From Liolophura sinensis (taxonomy: Eukaryota; Mollusca; Polyplacophora; Chitonida; Chitonidae), in NCBI RefSeq assembly GCF_032854445.1, contig NC_088302.1, forward strand, positions 40,554,191 through 40,618,190: a DNA stretch of 64,000 nucleotides, given 5' to 3'. How positions within the stretch are numbered: the stretch's first letter is position 1; each line of letters begins with the position of its first letter. The notes below the pieces were generated by a model that was given only the letters and a program-made list of their open reading frames with translations, was not told the DNA's origin and did not search any database. Positions 43,092 through 56,780 of the stretch are shown in pieces. The translations under genes were made by a program, and so were the position numbers.

Positions 43092-43689
43092 CTATTCTAA
43101 CAGAGCAATAATTCTGATGTTTGCATGATGGCTTCTCTGTCTGCGTACATCAATTTGAAATGATGGAGAGATTTGTTCCAGTTATTAAAGCAATATATAG
43201 TACCAATTCACGGATTTAACCTTTATTTCCAAACAACTCAAGTGATTTCCCTGTTATTTCCTGTAAGTGGTAAGTTGAATTTTAAACCACTTGAATCTAT
43301 ACATATGCTAATCCTTCAACAAATATGGACGTTCCGGATGAACAATCGCAAGGCCAATTCCCAAAACTACGCATAACAAAACCACTAAATCACTAAGAAA
43401 GTATATGAAGTACGAAAATAGGACGGAATCATGCAAAGAGAAGCAATCAACAGTTTTCAATGATGTTGGAAAGACGCAAGGTGTGTTCTAGGCGAATGAG
43501 TGAAATCATTATTCAAATCGTGTACCTAACACTGTTGTCTTTCAATCTGAATGATTTCAAATACCTCTTTTTCATTTCAAATGACTGTGCCAACAGCTTA
43601 GCCGAAGGCGTATCAGTATTATCCGCTTTGTCAATGGACTAACACGACTAACAAGTACATATTTTAGACTTTAGGGAACAAATAATTTT

Positions 43690-44185
43690 AGCCTGTGCAG
43701 TTCCAGGAAGAGGAAAATGCACGAGTCCTGGCAGAAAAAAATGCATGATTCCTGGCACAGGAAACTATATGATTCGTGGCACAGGAAAATGCAAGTTTTA
43801 TGTCACAGGAAAACGCACGACTGCCCGCACAGGGAAATGAACGATTTCCCGCACAGATAAAATGTATGATTCCTGTCATAGAAAACTATATGATTCGTGG
43901 CACAGACAAAATGCATGATTACTGTCACAGGAAACTATAGGATTCCTGGTACAGGAAAATGCACGAGTGCCTGCACAGGAAAATGCACGACTGCCCGAAT
44001 AGATGAAATGCACGATTACTGTCACAGGAAACTATAGGATTCCTGGTACAGGAAAATGCACGACTGCCCGAATAGATGAAATGCACGATTACTGTCACAG
44101 GAAGCTGTAGGATTCTAAGCACAGAAACATGCTTGATTCTCCGCACAGGAAAATACACGATTCTCCGCACAGGAAAATGGTGTGT
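43690..44185. repeat. 25-bp minisatellite, about 20 degenerate copies
   Basis: The unit is about 'gattcctggcacaggaaaatgcac', with frequent variants (ctgcccgcacagg, gaatagatgaaatgc) and a higher-order duplication of about 90 bp at 43915-44110. The minus-strand Cys/Ser/Phe-rich frames are repeat translations. Confidence 0.93.
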
Positions 44186-47100
44186 TCTCTAATCTAATCT
44201 TTGATTGATGTAGCTGTGACATAAAATGACGTGAACCGAAATCTCCATCATTTACCACAGGCGAGATACCAATAAAACAACAAGAAATATTATATTACAT
44301 TAGACAACCATGTTTATTGGTTTTTCCGTGTGAGTTAGATATCTGCTGCACGCTATCCTTGTCAGATAGCGTCAAGGGAAAACAAAAGACAAATAAATTA
44401 CAAAGTAATAGCATATTGGTTTTCCTTCATCCTTATTCTCCGAACAATGTATGTCGCCCGTCGCTTCAGATCTGCATTTGGCAAATGTAATCCATTTTGA
44501 ATGAATGAACAATCTGGGTCCGGCTTGCCCATCTTAGTCCAAATATCGACAAAACCGTGTTCATCAGGAAGTATACTCTACATGTCGGCATTCAGGAAAA
44601 CAGACCAAAATAACCCATAAACTAAAATGATGAACGCTATTCGTGACTTTATACATACTGTGCCATATAGTTCCAATAACTAGACGACTTTAATTTACGT
44701 AAAACTGCCCTGTTGTAATGTTATGAAAATTGGGCGTATATACAAAGAGCGAGAACATCAGATGTCTAGACAGTGAGTACGGAGTTCTTGAAAATTATAT
44801 TTTAGTAATTATGCATATGAACCATACGTATTGAGGGCCCATTGGTATTAGAACCTAATATCAATGGGCTCTTAATACATTCAAATAAAATTTTGTTAAA
44901 AAAATACAGCACAGTTTCATTCAAGGAATGACGATTGGCTACAAAGCTGTTTATGATTAGATTGTCAAAGTGAAGATATGTACAGCCTTTCTAGGTATAC
45001 TGGTAAGGCTTCTTACCCTCGCCTGAAACCCACTAAATATATACAGCATTTTTGGCTTTTCATGTCACAGATTAAAAAAGCCTGCTTTCTTAACGGTGAT
45101 GAACAGCGCTGTGGGTTGTTGTTCTCATTGTGGCTGGAATGCCATTCTTGTTCTCAATTGTGGGGTGCATCTTTTGTTATACTATGTCACCACACGTAGG
45201 TCGACATTTTGTCTTGTTTCTATTCATCCCGTCATTTTGAAAAAATCAGTCCATTCAGATATATTCATTTGGAGAGAAACGAGGGGAACATATGGTTGGA
45301 ACTTACCAAAAATGAGCACGAAGTATAGACGAATATTTCTTGATACCTGAAAACCTTGGGAGATAATCCTTATATTTATATTATACCAATACATGTAGAA
45401 GAGAAAGTGATATACGAAAAGATTTAATCGTATTGCTTAGAGTGAAGTTCACCTGAGTACATGGCAAAAAAAAATGGCCCGCATCTAAAAGGGTATAGTC
45501 ATGGTTTCATTGTCTTTTTAGATATAGTGAAAATCTTCACTGGCATGCATTTCCATGAGTAGATTTCACCTGAGTACACGTCATAAAAAATGTCCCGCAG
45601 CTTAAAGTATTTCTTGACATCTTAAATGCCCATTGTCTTTTAGATATAGTCCACATTGAACAGTTTTACTAATACACGTACACAAGAGAGATTAATTAGA
45701 TCTGAAAAGGTTCAGTGGCATTGCCAAGATTGGGGGTTATATCTGGGCACAATAAGTATGACTGTGCCAAGATATCATGATATGTGAGAACGCTGATTAG
45801 TATTGAAGTGAAACGGTCATCCATTACTTGCAGAGATTTAGCTTCCCTCGGCAAAGGCTAATGTGTGAAACCGCGAACGTTCAAATCATCAGAAAGATCT
45901 TCCGCGCGGAAAAGTAGATCATTACACAGCAGAGTTGGTCATTACGCCGGCACTGACCGATAGCCGGGTTAGAGATGTTGAGGCCGACTGACCACTCGAT
46001 CACATTACGAAAGGCGGCAAACTCCGTGAAATTGACAATATTGCAGATTTGGCTCTGGTATATGAGGTATGTGTTACCGGAGTCTGTAAATTTATGACAG
46101 GGTGAAAATTAGAGGCACGTCCTCTCATTTGGCGTGAATGACTGTGTTATGATGGATGGCTAAAACCGGATATAGTAGATGGCATGTCATCCGGCGAACT
46201 TCGCCACATAAACTCTCTCACACCGGAAAGCTACCTGACATTTCTCTTGTAAAACATATGATTAATCACCCAAGATGACCACCGCCGTATCAGGGAGACT
46301 ACAGTAGATAGCATAGGAGCTGCCCTCTAGGCATATCGCGTTGCGGTATAGGATTACGTTGGTATCCAATCACATTGGTACCGGGGTGAGGGGTGCAGGG
46401 TACCGCCACATTTGTGGCGGGTGGGGTGAGGGGTGGAGGGGAGCATTGTGCCTCTCTAGATCTTTGGAGATAGGCCATATAAATGCGTTTTTTTAGTTGA
46501 AGTTGACAAATTTAGTGCATGATTTTCCTAAAGAGACGACAGTTGGTAAATGAGCACAAGTTACTGGTCAAATACGACCTCGAATTAACAATAATTTACC
46601 TCAGTTACAGGGTTTTATTCTAAATGACCATGTAAATGCTTAATAGTAAAGTATGCAGTAATGTTAATTGCACTATATTAGGCTTCACTGGTCTAGAATA
46701 GGAAAGCGTAGCTAGATGGATACAACTCTTTTCTACCATAAGGAACCAGCGAGTGTTCCGCAACGGAGTACGCAAAGGCATATAACGCTCTGGTATCAAG
46801 AGATTGTCTCTTTCATGATAAAGAAAATGTTACCTTATTCTATCGATTGATGCACAGAGGCAATTATCAGTTAATTAAGACAGTGACGATCTGTACACCA
46901 TATATCTCTATTCGAAGGCTTCTCCGATGTGGCGTCAAGCCACAATCATTAATTCATTCATTCGAAGGCTTCTGAATGTTGTTAATGTATTGGGGCATAC
47001 AGAGAAACAAATAGCTGGAGCTACAACCAGGGGTTGATTGTGCGAACGCTGGCAGTCGCACCCTAGGTTGGCACATGTAGGCCTATGCCGTAAAGCTCGC

Positions 47101-47280
47101 CCCTAACAAATAAGGCACAAAGAAATATCAGCAACGTGATGGTAAGTCACAGGTATCATGAATGTACGCAAATCGATGGTAAGATAACTCTTTAACCATA
47201 CTGCAGGTACTAGTATTTGTTCCGTATTTTTTTTTAGATCTACTACATTTGTTTTAGTAAAGCATTTGCAGTAGTTTCTA
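44186..47280. other. Intergenic, no gene seen
   Basis: It includes a short perfect-looking hairpin (44833-44875: gagggcccattggtattag / ctaatatcaatgggctctt) and a G-rich stretch near 46384-46440. No supported exons. Confidence 0.5.
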
Positions 47281-47282
47281 TC

Positions 47283-47512
47283 AGTTTATTTATTCATTTG
47301 ACTAGTGCTTTACGTCGTATGCCTACTTACGAATATTTCACTTATGCGAGTATTATGATGGGAGAGAACCGGCCCGGGAAAACTCACGACCTTCCCACGT
47401 ATGGTCGGAGAGGAAGCTAGCATGAGTTGGACTTGAACTCACAGCGACCGCATTGGTGAGGGGCTTTTGGGTCTTTGCGCCACGCTGGCGTGCTAGCCCT
47501 CTCGGCTCGTCA
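47283..47512 (-). mobile_element. tRNA-derived SINE, nearly full length
   Basis: It is an inverted copy from 'tttatttattcatttgacta' and 'gaatatttcacttatgcgag' through 'gagttggacttgaactcaca' to 'cgctggcgtgctagccctct'. Confidence 0.9.
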
Positions 47513-48646
47513 ATTTTTTTTTTTTGTAAAATAGAGACAGATGGTGTGTGTAATATACAGACATTTTATACAATGTATCGTCGACTTTGTGCGGCTTTCA
47601 GCACACTGACAAGTTGGAAAGCTGTACAGATGATGCTTGGCGCTGAACTCTGTTCCTTGCGGTCACGAGATCCTCATCTCCTCGACGGTCAGCAAACCCA
47701 GTGCTGAGTGCAACGCGATTTGTGTAACTTCATATAAAATCATACTTGTCGTAAGGGAATCCAAAGATCCTATTGTAATACCAAAAGTCACTTGAGATAT
47801 GAGAAATCGTTTTTAGTTTGCATAGTGTAGGGAATCTGCTGTGTTTCAGTGATACCTGTGGGGGTCGTTATAACAGAGAATGGCAGAATTAATGACAAAA
47901 TATAAAAAACGGAATCGTTGCGAGCCAAATCAATTGTTCCTGAAAGAGAAACTGTCATTAGTTCCCTTCGTCCAGAAATCAAAATACATTCAAGTGAATA
48001 ACACTCACTATATTAAACAAATCCGAACTTAATGCCTTCCATACATCAGTGTTTTTTCGCCATTGTCCACGTCGGCTTTCCACAGTAACACGGGTTATAT
48101 ATTTTGATTTCGGGATCTGAGACTCGCCGATTGGCTAAGAGAGGTCGTGGCGTTATCTCATCAATTGCCCGCTGATGAGAAATTGACTCGTACATTACCT
48201 CGGTAAGCACGGCATTCACGACTGATGACTACTCACGGCCTATCCCAAAGGGCGCATTGTGGACCGAGGTCTGTAGTTAATTACTGCCAACTTCTACCGA
48301 TTGCCGTTTAAGTAAATTCTAACAAACACTGGAAAAGTAAACTACTTTAGAGAGCCACTTATTGGGGTCTTTTGAGGCGGAATTAAATTGCCAAAATGTC
48401 TGAATGGTCACCTCAAGCCCGATTGGATTGGTTGATAGCGTCGTTGGTTGCGTGATTATCAACGATTTACGCCGTACGAATAGTGTTTTCTTAATTCTAA
48501 AGATTTTAATTTATTTTTACTTTTTGTTTCAACAAGGAATTTGAACTTTAGACTTCCGGTGAATCAAATGCATAAACTGTGGTGTGATTAGTTTATTCTG
48601 AAGAGGAAATCTAACACGGCCAACTTCGCGCTTCAATTTAGCATAA

Positions 48647-48687
48647 CATGTATGTATGTATGTATGTATGTATGTATGTATGTGTGA

Positions 48688-48723
<36 letters not shown>

Positions 48724-48790
48724 ATGTATGTATGTATGTATGTATGTATGTATGTATGTATGTATGTATGTATGTATGTATGTATGTATG
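48647..48790. repeat. (TATG)n / (TG)n compound microsatellite
   Basis: About 30 tetranucleotide units interrupted by a (TG)n block at 48684-48708. The apparent Met-Tyr-Val-Cys frame is an artefact. Confidence 0.98.
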
Positions 48791-48844
48791 CTTATGGTTT
48801 AAAGATGATTTAAAGTCGTACTTTTTTCATTCACAATTTTTCAG

Positions 48845-49003
48845 TCATGTGAGGGGGCCTCCGGGGCCGGAGGGATAAGTCTAACCTCTCTGTGTTGAGG
48901 GCCAAGGGGGGCAGCAGAAAGTACCATTTTAAAATTCTTTGGTTTGACCCGACCCGGCTGTGATCCTGGGGTCTCCTAACAATTAGGCCACCGAAGCGGT
49001 TAA
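48845..49003 (-). mobile_element. tRNA-derived SINE, second family
   Basis: It is an inverted copy: 'aaaattctttggtttgaccc', 'gacccggctgtgatcctggg', 'aacaattaggccaccgaagc'. This is the complement of a tRNA-like head (A box near the right end). It is related to the duplicated element at 12.3-12.9 kb. Confidence 0.75.
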
Positions 49004-49009
49004 CAGAGA

Positions 49010-52000
49010 ACTGTCTCTCTGAGAGATCTAAGAAGGATATTTGATTGCAGTGGGACTGCAAAAACAACTACAAAAGCCACAGAATGGAATTTTACACCAG
49101 TTACAACGGATATAGATTCCAGTTATACTGTGACATGTGGAACTTTATGTCACATCTGATGCTTGATTTATTGGCTATTATTCTACCGGTGGCGGTGAAG
49201 GAAATGGGTGAAGGGAGCCACTTCCCGTTTTCATTTGCATAAGGCATACGAGATGGTAGCTGTCGAAATCAGCGAGTCTGTGTTAGATGTAAATGTATAG
49301 CAGGGTTATACACATGGTTGCTGTGTTTGTCTTTCATGTGTGTTGTACACGGACCACATTATAGGTGAAAACCTCATTCGGATTCCAGAGCTTTGCCGAT
49401 ATTCAAACAGTATATAGGGTATGCATGGGCTGAATGAAATGCAATGTGATTCTAACCTAAAAACTTCCGACAAGCAAGGAATTCCAGAGTCACAAAGGGA
49501 AAAGACTTGCTGACCATAGGCGTGCATGCCTCGAGGACGCTCACATTTCTACCTCCCGGATCAAAGATCAAAAAAATAAGCGGCATAACACTGATTTGAT
49601 TTCCCCATAGTTAACTGGGTCAATAAAGATGACCATAAATATTCATGAAATGGACAGGACCCAATTTGACGACGAGCGTGCCTCAGGGAATATTTCTCTA
49701 CGCGGAGCAATTCTAAAATTTACTTCACTTGTTAGGAAACTATGGTCAATGACAAAAACCGTGGAAGAGAGAGTTGCAATGGCATGGTTACAGCGGTTGA
49801 TCCAACATCAAGTTGTGTGCGTGGATCCAGGGGGAAATGAGCAGCAAAGATGACAATATAAGTGTTCTTCATAAAAGACCACATACCGTTCTCTATTGAC
49901 GTAATTTACCGCACTGCTCACAGTCATCGTCTGCAAGACAATCAATCTACCCGTTCTTTCATTCCGCGCACCGATTCTCAGAGGTAATGTAAACATCTCT
50001 TGTATTCGCGGCGATAACAAGGCGTCTTATAAATTCAGCAATCAAGTCTGTATTCCTGCTAGGAACGCTTCCATTATCATACACGTCTTTCATTTGCAAT
50101 TTGAAGAAATCATGCTACAGTTATTTGCTGCTAAGTACATATGGTTTCTGAATCAGATCGCCCAATGCCTAGATCGAGTAGTCCTATGTATACTCTAGTG
50201 ATTCACATCCGATTTCTGAAGGGTTAATTTGCATCTGATGAGGCTTTGAAAATTCCGTTTCACAAACTCACTCAAGCAGATAAGTTATTTTATGTATGAT
50301 CCTATATAGAGAGTTAAATCATTCTCTACGGAATTATATCTCTATTCACGTACTAAAATCATTGGCTATAATGGGAGAGATGTTGTTACGGAAATGAGCA
50401 TGCTGTCCATATTGATCTGGGCCAAGTCGATTTCTATGATTATCATTCACAGATGTTCCAAACCCGATTTTATTGCTAATTTCTGCTCTGACACAGAATC
50501 CTCAACCAGTCCCCATGGGATACACTCTGCCCACAACCCCCTCTCCAAACACCCGTCCCTCTAATCTACCGGCTTCTCTCTAATGTGAGCCAAATTGTCC
50601 TGTCGCAAATGTTAATGTTTGGAAAGAATGGATCCGCAATCCCGTGCCGCCAAACTTAAATAACTTTGGATATAATTGACCTCGCCATCAATGTGGAAAA
50701 TTGCGGAGAAAACCAACGAAGAAGGCAAAAAGCAAACCAGTAATTTTGTCATTGATTGAATGATGTGTGGTTGAGCCTTTGTATGGGTTCGACGATGTGC
50801 AATGCCGTCGTCAGACATCTTGTGTTATGAAGTTATCAATCTTAACGACTTACAGGAAGTGTAATGACCGGCACTGGCGACCTAGTAGAGAATCTTGTAC
50901 AGGGGTGTATAGTAAGGCTAATAACACCGATATGCCCTCCATTGCCTTCTCGTGTACACAGTGGATTACGCTGCGAGATACCATGAATAAAGATTTGAGG
51001 CGATTTAGAAGTCATATTTTTAAGTCATATTTTAGTGGGAGCCTTCAATTGACTTCTGTGTAACCAGAAAGCTCATATTACAAGACAAGTCTATCAGCTA
51101 AGTGGCGTATTAGGCAATTCTCTCGACTACGAGATGACGACGGGGGGAGAACAGCACGACGCCGCACACTTATACCGTTGTATACTGCGTATCTACAACA
51201 CACAATAACAGATGCTTGGACATTTTGAATTGTATGCACACATTCTTATCTTTGTTACTTTCTCTCTTTTTGGCGATTTTTATTACACACCATAATCAAA
51301 AATTTTTCACTTCTGTCGACAGCGGCAATATAGTATATTATTGATAGAGGAAACCAGAGTGCCCGGAATAAAACCATGAACCTTTGGCAAGTTATAAAGG
51401 CGAACTTAACATGTTTCACATAAACGTCACATACAGCACACCAAGGACCAGAGAAAATGGCACCGCTCAAAAATTCATTTTCCTAGGATGGGTTCATGTC
51501 TCGTTTAACCTAAAGAATGAAGGCAGATCCTTTGACAACACACGCATGACCGGCTCCTATTTCTTCTTTTCACAGGACCCTTCATCTAGATATATCCTAC
51601 TTCTGGAAATAAATTAAAAAAAAAACTCTTGTGTGGACTGCCACAGTTTTTCTCCGCTAATAAAGTTCCATGTTCGAATCCAGATCGTGTCGGTTCGTAT
51701 GCGGCCTAACGTCAGCAAGTTTGTCAAATAACTGCCCAGGTTCGGTAATTTCTTCTATAGTTTTTTCTATCCATAAATCAGACTGGCATCGCATTAATGA
51801 AACATTGTTGAGCACATCGTAATACTACAATCAGATAAATATATTAATAAACAGAATTAAACAATTAAAAAAGAATTAAAAGCGTTCTCAGAAAGAATGG
51901 TTGACTAACTGATTCCTTTGTTTTACTTTAATGAATTTATTTAAATGAGATTTGCATCATTACATGCATAACGAGGAACTCATTTCAAGGCGTCCAAAGG

Positions 52001-52280
52001 TATGAAATCTTTTCTTCTTTCCTTTATTGAGTCACAATTATTGGTGTAAGTATGCTCATAAAACGCCGTTGTTAATAGCCTACACAAGCGCTGCAACGCC
52101 ACAGATAAAAAAAAAACGATTTGTTAAACTGCGATTTGAACGTTTGTGTAGTTCGTCCTGGAGTCTCCCATTACGTAACACAATGGGATCAAGAATGTCT
52201 GCCATCATGCATAATTTAGTATTGGTAATGTATGTAAGTCGCTTACGCTGTCGCTGTAGTAATACACTTGAGGTAGTAAT
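49010..52280. other. Intergenic, no clear gene
   Basis: Short ORFs occur (for example plus strand 49629-49853), but none has splice support or a known domain. A decayed SINE may lie at 51265-51400 ('tagaggaaaccagagtgccc'). GC-richer blocks at 50340-50760 may be conserved non-coding DNA; this cannot be tested here. Confidence 0.45.
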
Positions 52281-52450
52281 ACAAAATAGCAGGTGGTACA
52301 GGAAAACCGTTTAGTAAGTTAGTGGTTGTGAATGGTAATTACTGTCCTGGTCAAATGCAGAATACAAAGTAGCAGGTGGTACAGGAAAACCGTTTAGTAA
52401 GTTAGTGGTTGTGTGAATAGTAAATTACTATCCTGGTCAAATGCAGAATA
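52281..52450. repeat. 83-bp direct duplication
   Basis: Two copies share 'agcaggtggtacaggaaaac' and 'cgtttagtaagttagtggtt' through 'cctggtcaaatgcagaatac'; starts at 52281 and 52364. Confidence 0.93.
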
Positions 52451-52659
52451 CATTTATTAAAATTCGTTTTAACAATGATCGTTAATATTATTATACGACC
52501 ATATATATTCCTTTGTCATGAATAAAGTAGAATTAGACACAATCAGTACTCAGAACGCGATGAATTCTGGACGTTTGCGTGGAGGTCACATAGGACATAT
52601 TATCGATTAAAATTGAAAAATAAGATATAAAATGAAAATGTACAAAGGAATATCTAAAT

Positions 52660-53235
52660 CACGAAGCTATGCATCAGCAGGCTCACGGCGCTTTGCAGAC
52701 AGCAGGTTCATGGCACGGTGCAGACAGCAGGTTCACGGCACTGTGCAGACAGCAGGTTCACAACGCCCAGCATAAATCATATTTACTGCAAATACAGCCA
52801 TCCAAATCATGGCGCTGTACAGACAGCAGAATTACAGCATTGTACAGGCAGCAGAATCATGTCGCTCTGCAGACAACAGAATTACAACGCTGTGGAGGCA
52901 GAAAAATAATGGCTCTATGGATACAACAGTATCATGGCTCTATGCAGACAACAGAATTACAACGCTGTGGAGCAGAAAAATAATGGCTCTATGGATACAG
53001 CAGGATCATGGCTCTATACAGACAACAGAATTACAACGCTGTGGAGGCAGAAAAATTATGGCTCTATGGATACAGCAGTATCATGGCTCTATGCAGACAA
53101 CAGAATTACAACGCTGTGGAGGCAGAAAAATAATGGATCTATGGATACAGCAGTATCATGGCTCTATGCAGACAACAGAATTATATAGCGCTGTACAGAA
53201 AGCAGACCCACAGCGCTATAACAGACAACAGAAAT
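52660..53235. repeat. Minisatellite with 75-bp higher-order unit built from 25-bp monomers
   Basis: The left part has monomers like 'gctttgcagacagcaggttca'. From about 52890 to 53185 a 75-bp unit repeats 4 times ('atggctctatggatacagca', 'gtatcatggctctatgcaga', 'caacagaattacaacgctgt', 'ggaggcagaaaaata'). As the period is a multiple of three, long frames stay open in more than one phase (up to 167 codons). I see no gene signals around it. Confidence 0.93.
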
Positions 53236-53396
53236 ACCGCGATATTAGATCGGGTAACTTTCAAAATTTCTACTATGTTGTTTTAGTGAAGTCAATACCC
53301 AGATGTTTTTAAAGAATTAGAAGCCGTCTGTTTTAACTCAACAGTACATATACTACATACTGCTTAAGACTCACATTTGTACCTGGGTTCCAAAGA

Positions 53397-53648
53397 GCCT
53401 CCGTGGCTCAGTTGGTTAGCGCGTTAGCGCAGCGTAATCACCCAGGAGTCTCTCGCCAATGCGGTCGCTGTGAGTTCAAGTCCAGCTCATGCTGGCTTCC
53501 TTTCCGGTTGCCAGCAACCTGCGGATGGTCGTGGGTTTCCCCCCCGGCTCTGCCCGTTTTCCACCCACCATATTGCTGGCCGCCGTCGTATAAGTGAAAT
53601 ATTCTTGAATACGGCGTAAAACACCAATCAAATAAATAAAATAAATTG
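53397..53648 (+). mobile_element. Full-length tRNA-derived SINE
   Basis: It is the best-preserved copy: head 'gcctccgtggctcagttggt', A-box-like 'tagcgcgttagcgcagcgta', B-box-like 'gtgagttcaagtccagctc', core 'atattgctggccgccgtcgt' and tail 'aaataaataaaataaat'. Confidence 0.96.
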
Positions 53649-53649
53649 A

Positions 53650-55390
53650 TCGTGGGTACAACACTAATGATAAATAAGCTTGTGAAACCTTTTACATTTA
53701 CGTGGAGATGCCTCGATTTCCTATTATTAGTACATGGATAGTCCTATTTCACAAAAGATTCATCCATGTCAGTATTATACATGCATTTAATAAAATGAAA
53801 TTAATTAATTAATATTAATTCAGTTAATATGAACCAACCTAGTCATGAAAGACAGAGAAAAGACGGTTGACTTTTACAAGGTACTTTTGTATGTAAGAGG
53901 CGTATTGTAATAATTTATAAGGACTAGCTTTCTGCATGTAATCTGTATTGTTCATTAATCATTTTAAGAATCTCCCTCCCAGCTATTGGCACCCTCTGGG
54001 TGACCACAAGCTGACTAAACCTCGGCGGTATACTAGCTGGAGATGGTACCTATCCAGCTCTCGGTGTGCGGGCGCTACGTGTAATTATCTGAGGAATCTA
54101 TATATAATCTGTGTTATTACTCGTGGTCATGGCAAAGCGGGCTTCAAGCCAGTGATGACCGCCCTGTGCCGAGGTAACAATTAACCACAACATTAAGTCA
54201 ATTTCCTTCAGCTGGTGAGTTTTGATTGGAATCGTCTAGACCCAGGAATATAGGGTCCAGTTTTCATGACTATAGTCTCCGTACTGCTCAAATCAAGGCC
54301 TATATAAGCAGACTATACAGACTGAAGATGAACTGCAGATGAACACTAATGTGTGTTACTGATGTGCAAGTGAAAATAAGTTAAGGTTTTATTCATAGAA
54401 AAAGATGTGGTACTTAACTCTGCGAATGTGGTTATTATTTGTTTGATTATTTGTTGATGTTTACAGACAATGCTGTATTGGTTTTCCCGTTTATTTTTCA
54501 GTCTTAAAACTTCATTGTATAAAGTGGACCATAACATACATGAGTTTTACCTACCATGTTCAGGATTCCCTGAAACTTTCCCGCTGTGTTGTTATAACAG
54601 AGATTTGACTTCTGTGGTGCAGGTGTATTCCCGGGGATTTGGTTTTGCGCATTTAAGATGAATTTTGTAGCATTTTATATGGGATTACTTGCACAATGAG
54701 TTTGAGTTTCATAATATTGTGGGCAATTTCAAGGTTTGCTTTTCGCCTGACAGACTTAGGTTACCAGAATACGAATATATCTAGTTATTTGCTTGAAATA
54801 AGCGTACAATGTACCCTTTTGAATATAACACTGGTTTACAGACGATATATACATATATATATATTCGCCTTTGGACAATGACGAATCCTAGGCCATCACC
54901 ACAGAGGTTCCAGAAAAGAAACGACAATTTTCCGCCCAATATAATTCCCGCTGGAAACAATTATTTGGCCAGTCTCACCTAATGAATTTATGCTCATTGC
55001 CCTGTCTAGTCGCTTCCCGCCAGATAATTTCAGGGTCAGTTAGGCGGGCAATTCCACAATTCACAAAATGGCACCAAAACAAGGCAAAAATTATACTACT
55101 GTCTGTGTGAATCCCTTCGATTCTTTTAACTAATGGCGTCACACGGCTGGAGCCACTGAGGGTCATTAATAATTTACCGACAAGTACTTGGACTTTAGCT
55201 CCGGAGCTAAAAGATTAGATGAGGAAATTTTCTTGGAGTATTATATGTACGTAAAAATGGGCCGTCTAGAGGAATACACACCATTTTACGGAATGTTTCG
55301 AAATCAGCAGAGGGAAACGTCATATCCTAAAGCAAAAGGTTAACCACAGGAAAGTCAATTATATATTCAAGACAAAAATCATAGGACCGC
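53650..55390. other. Intergenic, no gene seen
   Basis: AT-rich with moderately GC-rich patches (53960-54180, 54900-55210). No coding evidence. Confidence 0.45.
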
Positions 55391-55394
55391 TGAG

Positions 55395-55585
55395 CTGTTG
55401 ATTAGTGTTTGATGTCGTGTTCAAGAATTGTTCACTTATTTGACTGCGGTCAGGTTCATGGGTGGGAGAAACCGAAATGCCGTGACAAACACGGACTTTC
55501 GCCAGTAACGCCCTGACGTAAAGCCGCTGTTCATACAGCGAAAGCTGGATTCGAACACGGGACCTCATAGCCATCAGAACATCGT
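55395..55585 (-). mobile_element. tRNA-derived SINE, inverted, same group as 39880
   Basis: It has 'ttgattagtgtttgatgtcg', 'agaattgttcacttatttga', 'ggtgggagaaaccgaaatgc' and the reverse B-box 'gctggattcgaacacgggac'. Confidence 0.75.
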
Positions 55586-55867
55586 TGTTCAAACCTCATT
55601 TAAGACTTAATACCAAATTTAACTTTAAGCCACGTTTTCAATTTTTGTACTTAGCTTAAAAAAATTGTATACTAGTACATTCAATAAAAACTATACTGCA
55701 GGTGTTATATTTGAAGAACTGCATTTGCTGCTGAATTTGGCTAAGTGTAACTCTAAAATATGACTTAATACCAGCATTAGCTAATACACTTTCGAACAAC
55801 TGGGCCTGCATTTTCCCATCAAAGCCAGCTGACACCTTAAAGTATAATATTGAAAAGGAAAAGTCAG

Positions 55868-56045
55868 TTGACTTATTTATATATTTATTTCATTAGTGTT
55901 TTTTGCCATAAAAAAGAATATTTCACAGAGATTGCCAGTATTATGTTTGGAGGAAACCGGAACCGAGCAAAGGGGGAAACCTGCGTTTCCGCTGGTTCCT
56001 GGCAGGCTTTCGGAGGTGAATCCCACGTGAGTCGGACAGTGGATT
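55868..56045 (-). mobile_element. SINE, diverged
   Basis: It is an inverted copy: 'tttatatatttatttcatta', 'gaatatttcacagagattgc', 'cagtattatgtttggaggaa' and 'cccacgtgagtcggacagt'. Confidence 0.8.
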
Positions 56046-56780
56046 GAATGAGTGGTCGGGCTTTGTGTTAATGAGAGTTAATGCCAAGACGGTGACCAGG
56101 CAAACATAATATACACATTCCATTTATTACAATTCTTGCTACCAGAAGTATTTCGCTTACTTACACATGTTCACATTGTTTAAGTGGCCCATCAAATCCT
56201 CATCATCCGACAACTTTCGCATTCACTTAGGCTAAAAAGGTAGTATTAGCTTGAACCTCTGAAGTGCTCAAGTGTCCACATTTGGAAGTGCTGGTCGAAT
56301 GGCGGTAATTTGGTAAGGTTGACGCGGTACAGACCCATAGGGTAAACCAATTGGCGGGGAAAGACTGGCCATAAGGTAATTGTCTGGTTGCTCGAGGACG
56401 TTGTCGGGGAAAAGGAATGGCGTATATGAGACAAGGTTTCATTGTCAGTTCACTATTGTTTCTTGAAGAAGTAAAAGTTACTTTGGCCATTTAAACAAGA
56501 AAGCAAGGCGACGATGTCATTGTTTAGACAGCGATGAGATAAAAGTTTTACTACCAGCATGTAGTACGCAAAAAGGTCTCGGCGTCGAAACAGACATTCG
56601 TATATACTAACCATCAACCATAAGGACCCCCCCCCCCCCCCTGATTAATAATCTCAAGATCAATTTCGCAACACAGTTCAATAAAACCACCTAAGAACTA
56701 AGAAACACTCGTGTAAAGCGGAGCAGTTCGAAATTTTCAGTGAAGCCGTAAACATGCTAAAGGCGAAAAAAATTAACCAA

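Noticed and set aside
48648-48878. Met-Tyr-Val-Cys repeat frame
   Set aside because: Translation of the (TATG)n microsatellite.
52809-53312. 167-codon open frame on the plus strand
   Set aside because: It covers a 75-bp minisatellite that is open in more than one frame because the period is a multiple of three. There are no splice or promoter signals.
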